Assembly (NCBI RefSeq): GCF_937988725.1
Contig: NZ_CALKHS010000010.1
Coordinates: 1,364,001 to 1,428,000 of the forward strand
Direction of reading: 5' to 3'
DNA: 64,000 nucleotides
DNA from: an uncultured Castellaniella sp.
GTDB lineage: Bacteria > Pseudomonadota > Gammaproteobacteria > Burkholderiales > Burkholderiaceae_B
Position numbers and translations under genes: made by a program. Below are positions 35,328 to 43,401 of the stretch, in pieces. The notes below the pieces were generated by a model. It searched no databases and was not told where the DNA came from. It was given only the letters and a program-made list of their open reading frames with translations. Each line of letters begins with the position of its first letter. Position 1 is the first letter of the stretch.

Positions 35328-36047
35328 ATGCGCATTCTCGTCGTCAACGTCAATACCACGGCCTCCATGACGGCCTCGATCGCGGCCTCGGCCCGGGCCG
35401 CCGCATCCCCCGGAACCGAGATCGTCGGCCTGACGCCGACCTTCGGCGCCGACTCCTGCGAAGGCAACGTGGAAAGCTATCTCGCCGCCATCGGCGTGCT
35501 CGACCAGGTCCTGAAATATCCGCACCCCTTCGACGCCGTGATCCAGGCCGGATTCGGCGAGCATGGCCGCGAAGGCCTGCAGGAAGCGCTGGACGTGCCG
35601 GTCGTGGACATCACGGAAGCGGCGGCCGTCATGGCCGGCCTGCTGGGCCACAAATTCGGCGTGGTCACCACGCTGGACCGCACCGTCCCGCTCATCGAAG
35701 ACCGACTGCTGCTGGCGGGCCTGGACCGCCGCTGCGCCGCCGTCGTCGCCAGCGGCATGAGCGTGCTGGAACTCGAAGAAGATCATGACCGGACCGTGGC
35801 GGCCATCGTCGCCAAGGCGAAGGACATCGTCGCGAACCATGGCGTGGAAGTCATCTGCCTGGGTTGCGGCGGCATGGCCGGCCTGGACGAGGCCGTCGCG
35901 GCCGCGACCGGCGCCCCGGTCGTCGACGGGGTCGCGTCCGCCGTCACGCTGGCCGAAGGGCTCGTGCGCATGAAGCTGAGCACCTCCAAGATCCGCACCT
36001 ACGCGCCGGCGCGTCCCAAGAAGATCGCCGGCTGGCCCCTTCCATGA
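35328..36047 (+). CDS. Asp/Glu/hydantoin racemase family protein with one catalytic Cys missing
   Basis: A 239-residue protein of the Asp/Glu/hydantoin racemase superfamily. The start MRILVVNVNTTASMT is the family N-terminus, and ICLGCGGMAG carries the C-terminal catalytic cysteine (Cys180). The first catalytic cysteine of hydantoin and allantoin racemases (near residue 76, usually ACF) reads AGF here, with Gly75. That leaves one cysteine, as in arylmalonate decarboxylase. A two-base racemase mechanism is therefore doubtful. ATG 35328 is preferred over 35253. It precedes the second NCS1 permease by 93 bases. Confidence 0.8.
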   Translation: MRILVVNVNTTASMTASIAASARAAASPGTEIVGLTPTFGADSCEGNVESYLAAIGVLDQVLKYPHPFDAVIQAGFGEHGREGLQEALDVPVVDITEAAAVMAGLLGHKFGVVTTLDRTVPLIEDRLLLAGLDRRCAAVVASGMSVLELEEDHDRTVAAIVAKAKDIVANHGVEVICLGCGGMAGLDEAVAAATGAPVVDGVASAVTLAEGLVRMKLSTSKIRTYAPARPKKIAGWPLP

Positions 36048-36140
36048 TTTCCTGGGCGGCGCCCGGCCGAAGCGGGCCCGCCCATTCGAAAACCCGGACC
36101 GCCTCCCCCTCGGACCGGACAAACCAGCGAGAACGCCACC

Positions 36141-37643
36141 ATGTCCCAGCAAATCGCACACACCGTCTCCAACGAGGAACTGGCCGCGCAGGATCCCACC
36201 GGCCGGCTCTATAACGAGGACCTCGCCCCGGCCCACCCGACCCACCGCAAATGGAACGGCTACCAGCTCTTTTCCCTGTGGATGAACGACGCCCACAACG
36301 CCGGGAACTACACCTGGGCGGCCGGCCTGTTCGTCGGCCTGGGCATGTCGGCCTTCGACATCACCCTGGGCATCTTCCTGGGCTCCCTGATCATCCTGGC
36401 CGGCTGCTGCCTGTCGGGTTTCATGGGCCAGGCCACCGGCACCCCCTACCCGGTCATCAGCCGCATCACCTGGGGGATCTGGGGCGCCAACATCCCGGCC
36501 GTCGTGCGGGGCATCGTGGCCATCGCCTGGTACGGCGTGCAGACCTACCTGGCCTCCATCGCCCTGAACGCCCTGCTGTCCCGGGCCATCCCGGGCTTCC
36601 GGGAACTCAGCCTGGACACGTCCGCCAGCTTCCTGAACCTGTCCCTCGGCGGCTGGATCTGCTTCCTGGCGCTCTCCATCATCCAGCTGGTCATCGTGCG
36701 CAAGGGCATGGAGGCCGTCCGCCACTTCCAGGGCCTGGCCGGCCCCGTGATCTGGGTCGTCATGCTGGTCCTGATGTTCTACTTCCTGTCCAAGGCGAAC
36801 TGGTCGTTCGACTGGTTCACCGGCCCCAACGGCACCAAGGTCTCGGGTGACGCGCAGATGCGCAACATCATGATCACCATGGCGCAGACCGTCGGGACGC
36901 TGGCGACCCTGATGCTGAACTTCTCGGACTTCGCCCGGTATTCCCCCGACCGGAAATCCATCGTGGCGGGCTGCGCCTGGGGCCTGCCGATCAACTGGAC
37001 GGCCTTCGCCATCACCTCCGTGGTGACGACGGCCGCCGCCGCGCAGGTCCTGAACGCCGACATCAGCCAGATCAAGGACCCCGGCATCCTGCTGGAACAC
37101 GTGGACAATTCCGTCATGTTCTACGTCTTCACGACGGCCTTCGTCTTCGCCACCATCGGCGTCAACATCGTGGCCAATTTCGTCTCGGCGGCCTTCGACA
37201 TTTCCAACATCAACCCGCGCCGGATCAGCTTCCGCACGGGCGGCCTGATCACCGCCATCGTCTCGATCATCGTCACCCCCTGGAACTACTTCAACAACCC
37301 GGTGATCGTGGGCTACTTCCTGGGCAGCCTGGGCGCCCTGCTCGGCCCCTTCTTCGGCATCCTGGCCGTGGACTACTACCTGGTCCGCAAGCAGAAATTC
37401 AGCATCCGCCACATGTACCTGCCCAAGCCGGAATCGATCTACTACTTCAACAAGGGGGTCAGCCGCTACGCCCTGTACGCCCTGATTCCGTCGGCCATCG
37501 TGTCGCTGAGCGTGGCGCTGCTGCCGGCCTTCTCCGAAATCAAGGACTTCGGCTGGTTCATCGGCGCGCCGCTGGCCGGCATCCTCTACTACCTGTTCGC
37601 CAACAACCGGGTCGTGGTCCTGCCCGCCGAAGAACTCAAATAA
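36141..37643 (+). CDS. Second NCS1-family nucleobase/hydantoin permease
   Basis: A 500-residue paralogue of the protein at 31492-33045, with the same RLYNEDLAP N-terminus, LFSLWMNDAHNAGNYTWA, GTPYPVISRITWGIWGANIPA, LNFSDFARYSPDRKS and a 12-helix profile. It follows the racemase-family gene on the same strand, the usual partner arrangement for hydantoin or allantoin uptake. Having two related permeases in one locus suggests two substrates or two affinities. The operon may end at the hairpin at 37750-37780. Confidence 0.88.
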   Translation: MSQQIAHTVSNEELAAQDPTGRLYNEDLAPAHPTHRKWNGYQLFSLWMNDAHNAGNYTWAAGLFVGLGMSAFDITLGIFLGSLIILAGCCLSGFMGQATGTPYPVISRITWGIWGANIPAVVRGIVAIAWYGVQTYLASIALNALLSRAIPGFRELSLDTSASFLNLSLGGWICFLALSIIQLVIVRKGMEAVRHFQGLAGPVIWVVMLVLMFYFLSKANWSFDWFTGPNGTKVSGDAQMRNIMITMAQTVGTLATLMLNFSDFARYSPDRKSIVAGCAWGLPINWTAFAITSVVTTAAAAQVLNADISQIKDPGILLEHVDNSVMFYVFTTAFVFATIGVNIVANFVSAAFDISNINPRRISFRTGGLITAIVSIIVTPWNYFNNPVIVGYFLGSLGALLGPFFGILAVDYYLVRKQKFSIRHMYLPKPESIYYFNKGVSRYALYALIPSAIVSLSVALLPAFSEIKDFGWFIGAPLAGILYYLFANNRVVVLPAEELK

Positions 37644-37675
37644 CCCCTTGCCATATGCTTAAAGACTGAAAAGCT

Positions 37676-37704
37676 TTGCAGCGGCCAATCGGCCTGGATA
37701 GAAT
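37676..37704 (+). promoter_or_regulatory. Candidate promoter upstream of the amino-acid ABC operon
   Basis: TAGAAT (37699-37704), 17 bases after TTGCAG (37676-37681). The start would be near 37711, giving a leader of about 90 bases that contains both hairpins described next. Confidence 0.45.
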
Positions 37705-37720
37705 TAAAACCCATAAGGAA

Positions 37721-37739
37721 TGCCGTTGATATAACGGCA
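37721..37739 (+). promoter_or_regulatory. Leader stem-loop before the amino-acid ABC operon
   Basis: TGCCGTT (37721-37727) pairs perfectly with AACGGCA (37733-37739) around GATAT. It lies between the candidate promoter and the terminator-like hairpin. It could be an operator dyad or an RNA stem. Confidence 0.45.
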
Positions 37740-37749
37740 CTGATTAAAC

Positions 37750-37788
37750 CCCCGCCGTCCCATCCTTCCGGGCGGCGGGGTTTCTACT
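37750..37788 (+). terminator. Intrinsic terminator or attenuator just before the substrate-binding protein gene
   Basis: CCCCGCCG (37750-37757) pairs with CGGCGGGG (37773-37780), followed by TTTCTACT. The GAGG ribosome site of the next gene (37792-37795) begins 12 bases after the stem. It can end the NCS1 transcript, but it also sits inside the leader of the ABC operon. Confidence 0.8.
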
Positions 37789-37802
37789 ATCGAGGCCTGT
37801 TC

Positions 37803-38600
37803 ATGAAAAAACTTTCCGCGCTCGTCCTGGCTTTCGCCCTGCCCCTGCTATCGGCGGCGCCCGCCGCCCAGGCGGCGACCGACGATCTGGCCGCCATCCA
37901 GAAGGCCGGCGTCATCCGTATCGGCACCGAGGGCACCTACGCCCCGTTCTCCTTCCACGACCGCAAGGACAACGCGCTGGTCGGTTTTGACGTGGACATC
38001 GGCCGCGCCATCGCCAAGCAACTGGGCGTCAAGGCGGAATTCGTCGAGGGCAAATGGGACGGCCTGATCGCCGGGCTGAACGTCAACCGCTACGACGCGG
38101 TCATCAACCAGGTCGGCATCACGCCGGAACGCCAGGCCAAGTACGATTTCTCCAAGCCGTACATTTCCTCCGCCGCCGCCCTGATCGTGCGGGACGACAA
38201 CACCTCGATCCATGCCTTCAAAGACCTGAAGGGCAAGCGCTCGGCCAACACCATCACCAGCAATTTCGGCAAGCTGGCCCAGCAACACGGAGCGGAAGTC
38301 GTGCCGGTGCAGGGCTTCAACGACGCCATCGCGCTGCTGACCTCCGGCCGCGTGGACGCCACGGTCAACGACGAACTGTCCTTCCTGGACTTCAAGAAGC
38401 AGCAGCCCGCCGCCAAGGTCAAGGTCGTGGCCACGGACACCAGCACGGAATTCAGCCAGTCGGGCGTGCTGCTGCGCAAGGATCAGCCGGCCCTGAAGGC
38501 CGCCGTGGACAAGGCGCTGGACGCGATCCGAGCCGACGGCACGTACAAGGCCATCTCGGAACGCTACTTCGGCGCCGACCTGTCTTCCCGGGTGAAGTAG
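37803..38600 (+). CDS. Polar amino-acid ABC transporter, substrate-binding protein
   Basis: A 265-residue periplasmic protein. A signal peptide ends near residue 24 (AAPAAQAA). The family-3 solute-binding signatures are IRIGTEGTYAPFSFHD, LVGFDVDIGRAIAKQLG and DAVINQVGITPERQAKYDFSKPY (the last split by the ligand loop). It resembles TcyA/FliY cystine-binding proteins, so cystine or a related amino acid is the best guess. Three-gene operon with permease and ATPase. Start ATG 37803 with GAGG seven bases upstream. Confidence 0.88.
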   Translation: MKKLSALVLAFALPLLSAAPAAQAATDDLAAIQKAGVIRIGTEGTYAPFSFHDRKDNALVGFDVDIGRAIAKQLGVKAEFVEGKWDGLIAGLNVNRYDAVINQVGITPERQAKYDFSKPYISSAAALIVRDDNTSIHAFKDLKGKRSANTITSNFGKLAQQHGAEVVPVQGFNDAIALLTSGRVDATVNDELSFLDFKKQQPAAKVKVVATDTSTEFSQSGVLLRKDQPALKAAVDKALDAIRADGTYKAISERYFGADLSSRVK

Positions 38601-38646
38601 GACCGGTGTTCTATACTGCGACACGATCTGCAAGGAGCTCCCGAAC

Positions 38647-39327
38647 GTGCCGGACTGGTTGCATCTGATGGCAAATTCCCTCTGGCCGCTGCTGGTCGGG
38701 GGGATTCAATTCACCGTGCCGCTGGCGATCCTGTCCTTCCTGATAGGGCTGGCGCTGGCGTTCCTGGCGGCCATCGCGCGGCTGTTCGGACCCGCGCCGC
38801 TGGTCGCCCTGGTGCGCTTCTACATCTGGCTGATCCGGGGCACGCCCCTGCTGGTGCAGCTCTTCGTGATCTTCTACGGCCTGCCCAGCATCGGCTTCGT
38901 CCTGGATCCGCTACCGGCCGCGCTGATCGGCTTCTCGCTGAACGTCGGCGCCTACAACGCGGAAGTCATCCGGGGGGCCATCGAAGCCATTCCCCGGGGC
39001 CAGTGGGACGCCGCCTATTCCCTGAGCATGACCCGCGCCCAGGCGCTGCGCCGCACGATCCTGCCGCAGGCCGCCCGGGTGGCCGTGCCGCCGCTGTCCA
39101 ATTCCTTCATCGCGCTGGTCAAGGACACGTCCCTGGCGGCCGTCATCACGGTGCCGGAAATCTTCCAGGCGGCGCAGCGCATCGCGTCCGTCACCTACGA
39201 ACCGCTGATCCTGTACACGGAAGCCGCCCTGATCTATCTGGTGCTGTGCACTTTCCTGTCGGCCGCGCAGACGCGCCTGGAACGCCATTTCGGCCAGCAC
39301 GCCATCTTTTCCGAGGGCCAGCGATGA
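38647..39327 (+). CDS. Polar amino-acid ABC transporter, permease
   Basis: A 226-residue HisM/TcyL-like inner-membrane permease with about five helices. The conserved EAA loop is EAIPRGQWDAAYSLSMTRAQALRRTILPQAARVAVPPLSN (core EAIPRGQWDAAYSLSM), the contact with the ATPase. IRGTPLLVQLFVIFYGLP is the typical helix 2-3 region. GTG 38647 is the start, with GGAG upstream at about 38636-38639. The stop overlaps the ATPase start (ATGA), so the two are coupled. Confidence 0.9.
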   Translation: MPDWLHLMANSLWPLLVGGIQFTVPLAILSFLIGLALAFLAAIARLFGPAPLVALVRFYIWLIRGTPLLVQLFVIFYGLPSIGFVLDPLPAALIGFSLNVGAYNAEVIRGAIEAIPRGQWDAAYSLSMTRAQALRRTILPQAARVAVPPLSNSFIALVKDTSLAAVITVPEIFQAAQRIASVTYEPLILYTEAALIYLVLCTFLSAAQTRLERHFGQHAIFSEGQR

Positions 39328-40067
39328 TCCAGCTGCAAGGCATCCGCAAATCCTTCGGCGGACACGAAGTCCTGAAGACCGTCAGCGTCGCCATCCCCGA
39401 AGGCCAGGTCACGGCGCTGATCGGCCCGTCGGGCAGCGGCAAGAGCACGCTGCTGCGCTGCGTGAACCTGCTGGAAACGCCTGACGAAGGCGCGCTCGCC
39501 ATCGGCGCGGAAACCATCCGCTTCCAGCCCGGACAGCACCCGGACCGGCCCGCCGTGCAGCGCATCCGCCAGCAGACCGGCATGGTGTTCCAGAACTTCC
39601 AGCTGTTTCCGCACCAGACGGCCATCCAGAACGTGATGGAAGGCCTGATCACCGTCAAGCGCTGGTCGCGCGACCGGGCCTATGCGCGCGCCTGCGAATT
39701 GCTGACCAAGGTCGGCCTGCGCGACAAGGCCGATGCCTGGCCCGCCAGCCTGTCGGGCGGGCAGCAGCAACGCGTGGCCATCGCCCGCGCCCTGGCGCCC
39801 GAACCGCGCGTGCTGCTGTGCGACGAACCGACGTCCGCCCTGGATCCGGGACTGGCGGCGGAAGTCGTGGCCGTGCTGGGCGCCCTGGCCCATGAAGGCA
39901 TGACCATGCTGATGGCCACCCACGACCTGCGGCTGGCCGCCCAGATCGCCCGGCAGACGGTATTCCTGGAAGACGGCGCCGTCGTCGAGTCGGGGCCGTC
40001 GCAAGACCTGTTCCAGCACCCGAAGGACCCCAGGACGCAGCGCTTCGTGGTCACGCTGCAGGGCTGA
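39324..40067 (+). CDS. Polar amino-acid ABC transporter, ATP-binding protein
   Basis: A 247-residue ATPase of the HisP/GlnQ/TcyN group. Walker A is GPSGSGKST, the Q-loop is GMVFQNFQLFPHQT, the signature is LSGGQQQRVAIARAL, Walker B is VLLCDEPTSALDP and the H-loop is ATHD. Single nucleotide-binding domain, expected as a homodimer or with itself on the permease dimer. A longer frame to 39003 overlaps the permease and is rejected. Last gene of the importer operon. Confidence 0.93.
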   Translation: MIQLQGIRKSFGGHEVLKTVSVAIPEGQVTALIGPSGSGKSTLLRCVNLLETPDEGALAIGAETIRFQPGQHPDRPAVQRIRQQTGMVFQNFQLFPHQTAIQNVMEGLITVKRWSRDRAYARACELLTKVGLRDKADAWPASLSGGQQQRVAIARALAPEPRVLLCDEPTSALDPGLAAEVVAVLGALAHEGMTMLMATHDLRLAAQIARQTVFLEDGAVVESGPSQDLFQHPKDPRTQRFVVTLQG

Positions 40068-40151
40068 ACCGCATCGTCCGATGCGCCATCGGCGTCCGGC
40101 GCCGCGCGGCCGTCAGGATCGCGCGATCCGCGACGAACGCGAACCGGCGGG

Positions 40152-41045
40152 TCAGGAAGACGCCCCCGTCGCGGGCGCCGGAGCCGCCGCCGTGTATTTG
40201 GCGCCCGCCACGCAGGCCACCACGAAGGCGGTGACGGCGATCATCGTCGTCGTGACGGATTCGCCCAGCAGCCAGGCCGACAGCAGCAGGCCCAGGAAGG
40301 GCTGCAGCAGCTGCAGCTGGCCCACGGCCGCGATGCCGCCCAGGGCCAGCCCCCGATACCAGAAGATGAATCCCACCAGCATGCTGAAGATGGCGACGTA
40401 GGCCAGGCCCAGCCAGGCGGACAGGGACACTCCCGCCGCATCGGCCGGCCACAGCAGCGCCATCAGCGGCAGGCTGAGCGGCAATGACAGGACCAGCACC
40501 CAGCAGATCACCTGCCAGCCCCCCAGGCTGCGGGCCAGGCGCCCGCCCTCGGCGTAGCCGTAGCCGCACGACAGCACCGCCGCCATCATCAGGGCGTCGG
40601 CGCCCAGGGACCCGGAGCCGTCCTGGCTGAAGGCGAATCCCGCCACGGACGCGGCGCCCAGCACGGCGAACGCCCAGAAGGCGCGGGACGGGCGCTCGTT
40701 GCCCAGCCAGGTGCCAAAGAGAGCCGTCGCCAGCGGCAGCAAGCCGATGAAGACCAGCGAGTGCGCCGAGGTGATGGTGCGCAGCGCCAGCGCGGTGCAC
40801 AACGGAAAGCCGAGCACCACGCCCAGCGCCACCAGGACGAGCGTGCGCCATTCGGCGCCGGCGGGACGCCGGTCGCGTCCGGCCAGGATCAGGGCCAGCG
40901 CCAGCAGCCCAGCCAGGGCGGAGCGCCCCGCCGTGACGAACAGGGGGTCCAGCCCCAGCACCGCCACCCGCGTGGCCGGCAGCGAACCGCTGAAAATCGC
41001 CACGCCGATCGCGCCGTTGATCCATCCCCGTGTGCTTGCCTGCAT
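40152..41045 (-). CDS. DMT/EamA-family permease
   Basis: A 297-residue carrier with ten helices in two EamA halves. Seen are GAIGVAIFSGSLPATRVAV at the N-terminus, ALRTITSAHSLVFIGLLPLATALFG in the first half and YRGLALGGIAAVGQLQLLQPFLGLLLSAWLLGE in the second. It diverges from a MocR regulator, a common arrangement in which the regulator controls an exporter for an amino acid or amine. ATG 41045 is chosen over an in-frame ATG at 41087 that would run into the operator region. Confidence 0.87.
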   Translation of the reverse strand: MQASTRGWINGAIGVAIFSGSLPATRVAVLGLDPLFVTAGRSALAGLLALALILAGRDRRPAGAEWRTLVLVALGVVLGFPLCTALALRTITSAHSLVFIGLLPLATALFGTWLGNERPSRAFWAFAVLGAASVAGFAFSQDGSGSLGADALMMAAVLSCGYGYAEGGRLARSLGGWQVICWVLVLSLPLSLPLMALLWPADAAGVSLSAWLGLAYVAIFSMLVGFIFWYRGLALGGIAAVGQLQLLQPFLGLLLSAWLLGESVTTTMIAVTAFVVACVAGAKYTAAAPAPATGASS

Positions 41046-41115
41046 GAAACGTCCCGCTTCTTCAATGTGTGTCCACCGAGCGGACACTATGCCGGCCGCG
41101 CCTTGTCCTCGCCAG

Positions 41116-41147
41116 ATACAGTCTGGTACAGTATCGCGGAACTGTAC
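41116..41147. promoter_or_regulatory. Candidate MocR operator
   Basis: ATACAGT (41116-41122) and GTACAGT (41126-41132) are direct repeats one helical turn apart. ACTGTAC (41141-41147) is the perfect inverse of the second, across an 8-base spacer. The array sits between the divergent DMT and MocR genes and ends 14 bases before the MocR ATG. Direct plus inverted repeats are usual for MocR/GabR/PdxR sites. Confidence 0.6.
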
Positions 41148-41161
41148 TGGTTTTATCCGAC

Positions 41162-42622
41162 ATGCCCCTTCCCACCGCCAAGCCCGGCCGCACCGCCCAC
41201 GTCGTGCAATATGTGCGCCAGCGCATCGCGGCCCGCGAATGGCAGCCCGGCACGCGCCTGCCGTCCCTGCGGTCCATGGCCCGCCACCAGGGGGTGTCCA
41301 AATCCACAGTCGTCGAAGCCTACGAACGGCTGGTGGCCAACGGCGCGATCCGCCCGCAGGCCGGATCGGGCTTCTACGTCGCCGGCCCGCTGGCGCCTCT
41401 GTCGCTGGCGGAAATCGGCCCGCGCCTGGACCGGCAGGTCGATCCGCTCTGGGTCGCCCGGCAGTCGCTGGACATGGGCGCCCAGGCGCTGAAGCCCGGC
41501 TGCGGCTGGCTGCCCGCCGACTGGATGCCCACGCAGCTCATCCGCAACGCCTTGCGGCAGGCCGCGCGGGAACCGGACGCGCTGCTGACGGACTACGCGG
41601 CCGCCCTGGGCCTGCCCGCGCTGCGGACCGCCATCGCGCAGCAACTGTCGCAGCGCGGCCAGGCGGCGGATCCCCGGCAGGTGCTGGTGACGGATTCGGG
41701 CACCCAGGCCATCGATCTGCTGTGCCGCTTCCTGATCCGCCCGGGAGACACCGTCCTGGTGGACGATCCCTGCTATTACAACTTCCTGGCCCTGCTGCGC
41801 GCCCACCAGGCCCGCATCGTCAGCGTCCCCTACCAGCCGGACGGCCCGGACATGGACAGCTTCCAGCACACACTGAGCCAGCACCGGCCCCGGCTGTACC
41901 TGACCAATTCCGGCCTGCACAACCCCACCGGCGCCAGCCTGTCGCGCCACAAGGCGCAGCGGATCCTGGAGCTGGCCCGGGCCCATGACCTGATCCTGGT
42001 GGAAGACGACATCTTCAGCGCCTTCGAACCGGCGCCGTCCGCGCATCTGGCCGGCCTGGACGGGCTGGACCGCGTGATCCAGATCGGCAGCTTCTCCAAG
42101 ACGCTGTCGGCCAGCCTGCGCTGCGGCTACCTGGTGGTGCGCGCGGACTGGATCGACGCGCTGGCCGATCTGCGCACGGCCACGACTTTCTCCGGCGCGT
42201 GGCTGACCCAGGCCATCGTCAGCCACGTGCTGCGCGACCCCGCCTGGCCCCGCCACATCGGCCTGCTGCGCCAGCGCCTGGCCCAGGCCATGGGCCGCGC
42301 CGCGCCGCTGCTGCAAGGCCTGGGGCTGGAGCCCTGGCACGTGCCGCCCGGCGGCATGTTCCTGTGGTGCCGCCTGCCCGACGGCCTGGACGGCACCCGG
42401 CTGGCGTCGCTGGGCCTGCAGCAGGGCCTGGTCCTGGCGCCCGGCAACGTCTTCAGCCGGTCCCAGACCGCGGCCGACATGCTGCGCTTCAATGTGTCGC
42501 AGATGGACGACCCCCGCCTGCCCGGCCTGCTGACGGCCCTGATGGATCAGGCCGGGCGCATGGCGCATACTGCGGACATCGCCGAACCTCCTTCTTTCAT
42601 GCCACGGCCATATCGACCATGA
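41162..42622 (+). CDS. MocR-type regulator (GntR HTH fused to an aminotransferase domain)
   Basis: A 486-residue chimera. Residues about 10-80 are a GntR winged HTH (RLPSLRSMARHQGVSKSTVV, then GSGFYVAG). Residues about 110-480 are a fold-type I PLP domain with LVTDSGTQAIDL, YLTNSGLHNPTGASLSRH and the PLP lysine in IGSFSKTLSASLRCGYL (near residue 315). Effectors are often GABA, PLP, beta-alanine or taurine. ATG 41162 fits the HTH; no good ribosome site is seen. It overlaps ung by ATGA, which is an unusual partner. Confidence 0.92.
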   Translation: MPLPTAKPGRTAHVVQYVRQRIAAREWQPGTRLPSLRSMARHQGVSKSTVVEAYERLVANGAIRPQAGSGFYVAGPLAPLSLAEIGPRLDRQVDPLWVARQSLDMGAQALKPGCGWLPADWMPTQLIRNALRQAAREPDALLTDYAAALGLPALRTAIAQQLSQRGQAADPRQVLVTDSGTQAIDLLCRFLIRPGDTVLVDDPCYYNFLALLRAHQARIVSVPYQPDGPDMDSFQHTLSQHRPRLYLTNSGLHNPTGASLSRHKAQRILELARAHDLILVEDDIFSAFEPAPSAHLAGLDGLDRVIQIGSFSKTLSASLRCGYLVVRADWIDALADLRTATTFSGAWLTQAIVSHVLRDPAWPRHIGLLRQRLAQAMGRAAPLLQGLGLEPWHVPPGGMFLWCRLPDGLDGTRLASLGLQQGLVLAPGNVFSRSQTAADMLRFNVSQMDDPRLPGLLTALMDQAGRMAHTADIAEPPSFMPRPYRP

Positions 42623-43401
42623 ACGATCCGCATTCCACCGAAGTCCTCAACGCTTTCACGGGCACCCTGCGCGCGCAGGTCGAAGCCCTGCCGCCCGCCT
42701 GGCGCTCCACGCTGGAAACCCCGCACCTGCAGGGCATCCTGGCGCGGCTGGACGCCATGCTGGCCGAACGGCTGGCGGCCGGCGCGCAGATCTTTCCCCT
42801 GCGGCCGTTTCGCGCCCTGATCGAAGTTCCTCCGGAAGCCGTGCAGGTGGTCATCGTGGGGCAGGACCCCTACCACGGCCCCAACCAGGCCCAGGGCCTG
42901 GCCTTCTCCGTGCCGGACTTCTGTCCCACGCCGCCCAGCCTGCGCAACATGTTCAAGGAACTGTCCCTGGAATACGGGACGCCCGACCAGCCGCCGCGCA
43001 ACAGCCTGGTGCGCTGGGCGCGGCAAGGAACGCTGCTGCTGAACACATCGCTGACGGTGGAGGCGCACCAGCCCGCGTCCCACGCGAAGAAAGGCTGGGA
43101 GCACATCACGGACGCCCTGATCATGCGGGTGCTGCGCGAACCGCGCCCCAAGGTGCTGCTGTTGTGGGGTTCGCACGCCCAGGCCCGCCGCCAGCTGCTG
43201 GAACTGCAGGCCCCCGCGGGCCCCGTCCAGGTGCTGATGTCCAATCACCCGTCGCCTTTGTCGGCCCTGCGCCCGCCGCGCCCCTTCATCGGTTGCGGCC
43301 ATTTCCGGCAGGCCAACGAATGGCTGCAGTCCCAGGGGGAATCAGGCATCGACTGGATGCTCGCCAAGTCCCCTGCGGCCGCTGCGGGATATGGCGGCTG
43401 A
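42619..43401 (+). CDS. ung: Uracil-DNA glycosylase
   Basis: Family 1 UDG, removing uracil from DNA. The 260 residues include VVIVGQDPYHGPNQAQGLAF with the catalytic Asp (near residue 83), LLLNTSLTVEAHQPASH and the DNA-intercalation loop MSNHPSPLSALR with the catalytic His. The start ATG 42619 overlaps the MocR stop. The N-terminal 60 residues and the C-terminal 30 are longer than in E. coli Ung (229 residues). The last 60 bases are antisense to the end of the converging diguanylate cyclase gene. Confidence 0.95.
   Translation: MNDPHSTEVLNAFTGTLRAQVEALPPAWRSTLETPHLQGILARLDAMLAERLAAGAQIFPLRPFRALIEVPPEAVQVVIVGQDPYHGPNQAQGLAFSVPDFCPTPPSLRNMFKELSLEYGTPDQPPRNSLVRWARQGTLLLNTSLTVEAHQPASHAKKGWEHITDALIMRVLREPRPKVLLLWGSHAQARRQLLELQAPAGPVQVLMSNHPSPLSALRPPRPFIGCGHFRQANEWLQSQGESGIDWMLAKSPAAAAGYGG

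Noticed and set aside
35316..37412. A 698-codon minus-strand frame opposite the racemase and the second NCS1 gene
   Set aside because: Asp/Gly/Gln/Val-rich, without any family motif, and fully covered by two recognised genes in the other direction.
37785..37790. TACTAT as the -10 of the amino-acid importer
   Set aside because: It would put the start about six bases before the ATG, inside or after the ribosome site, with no -35 box. It is kept only as the alternative that would undercut the attenuator idea.
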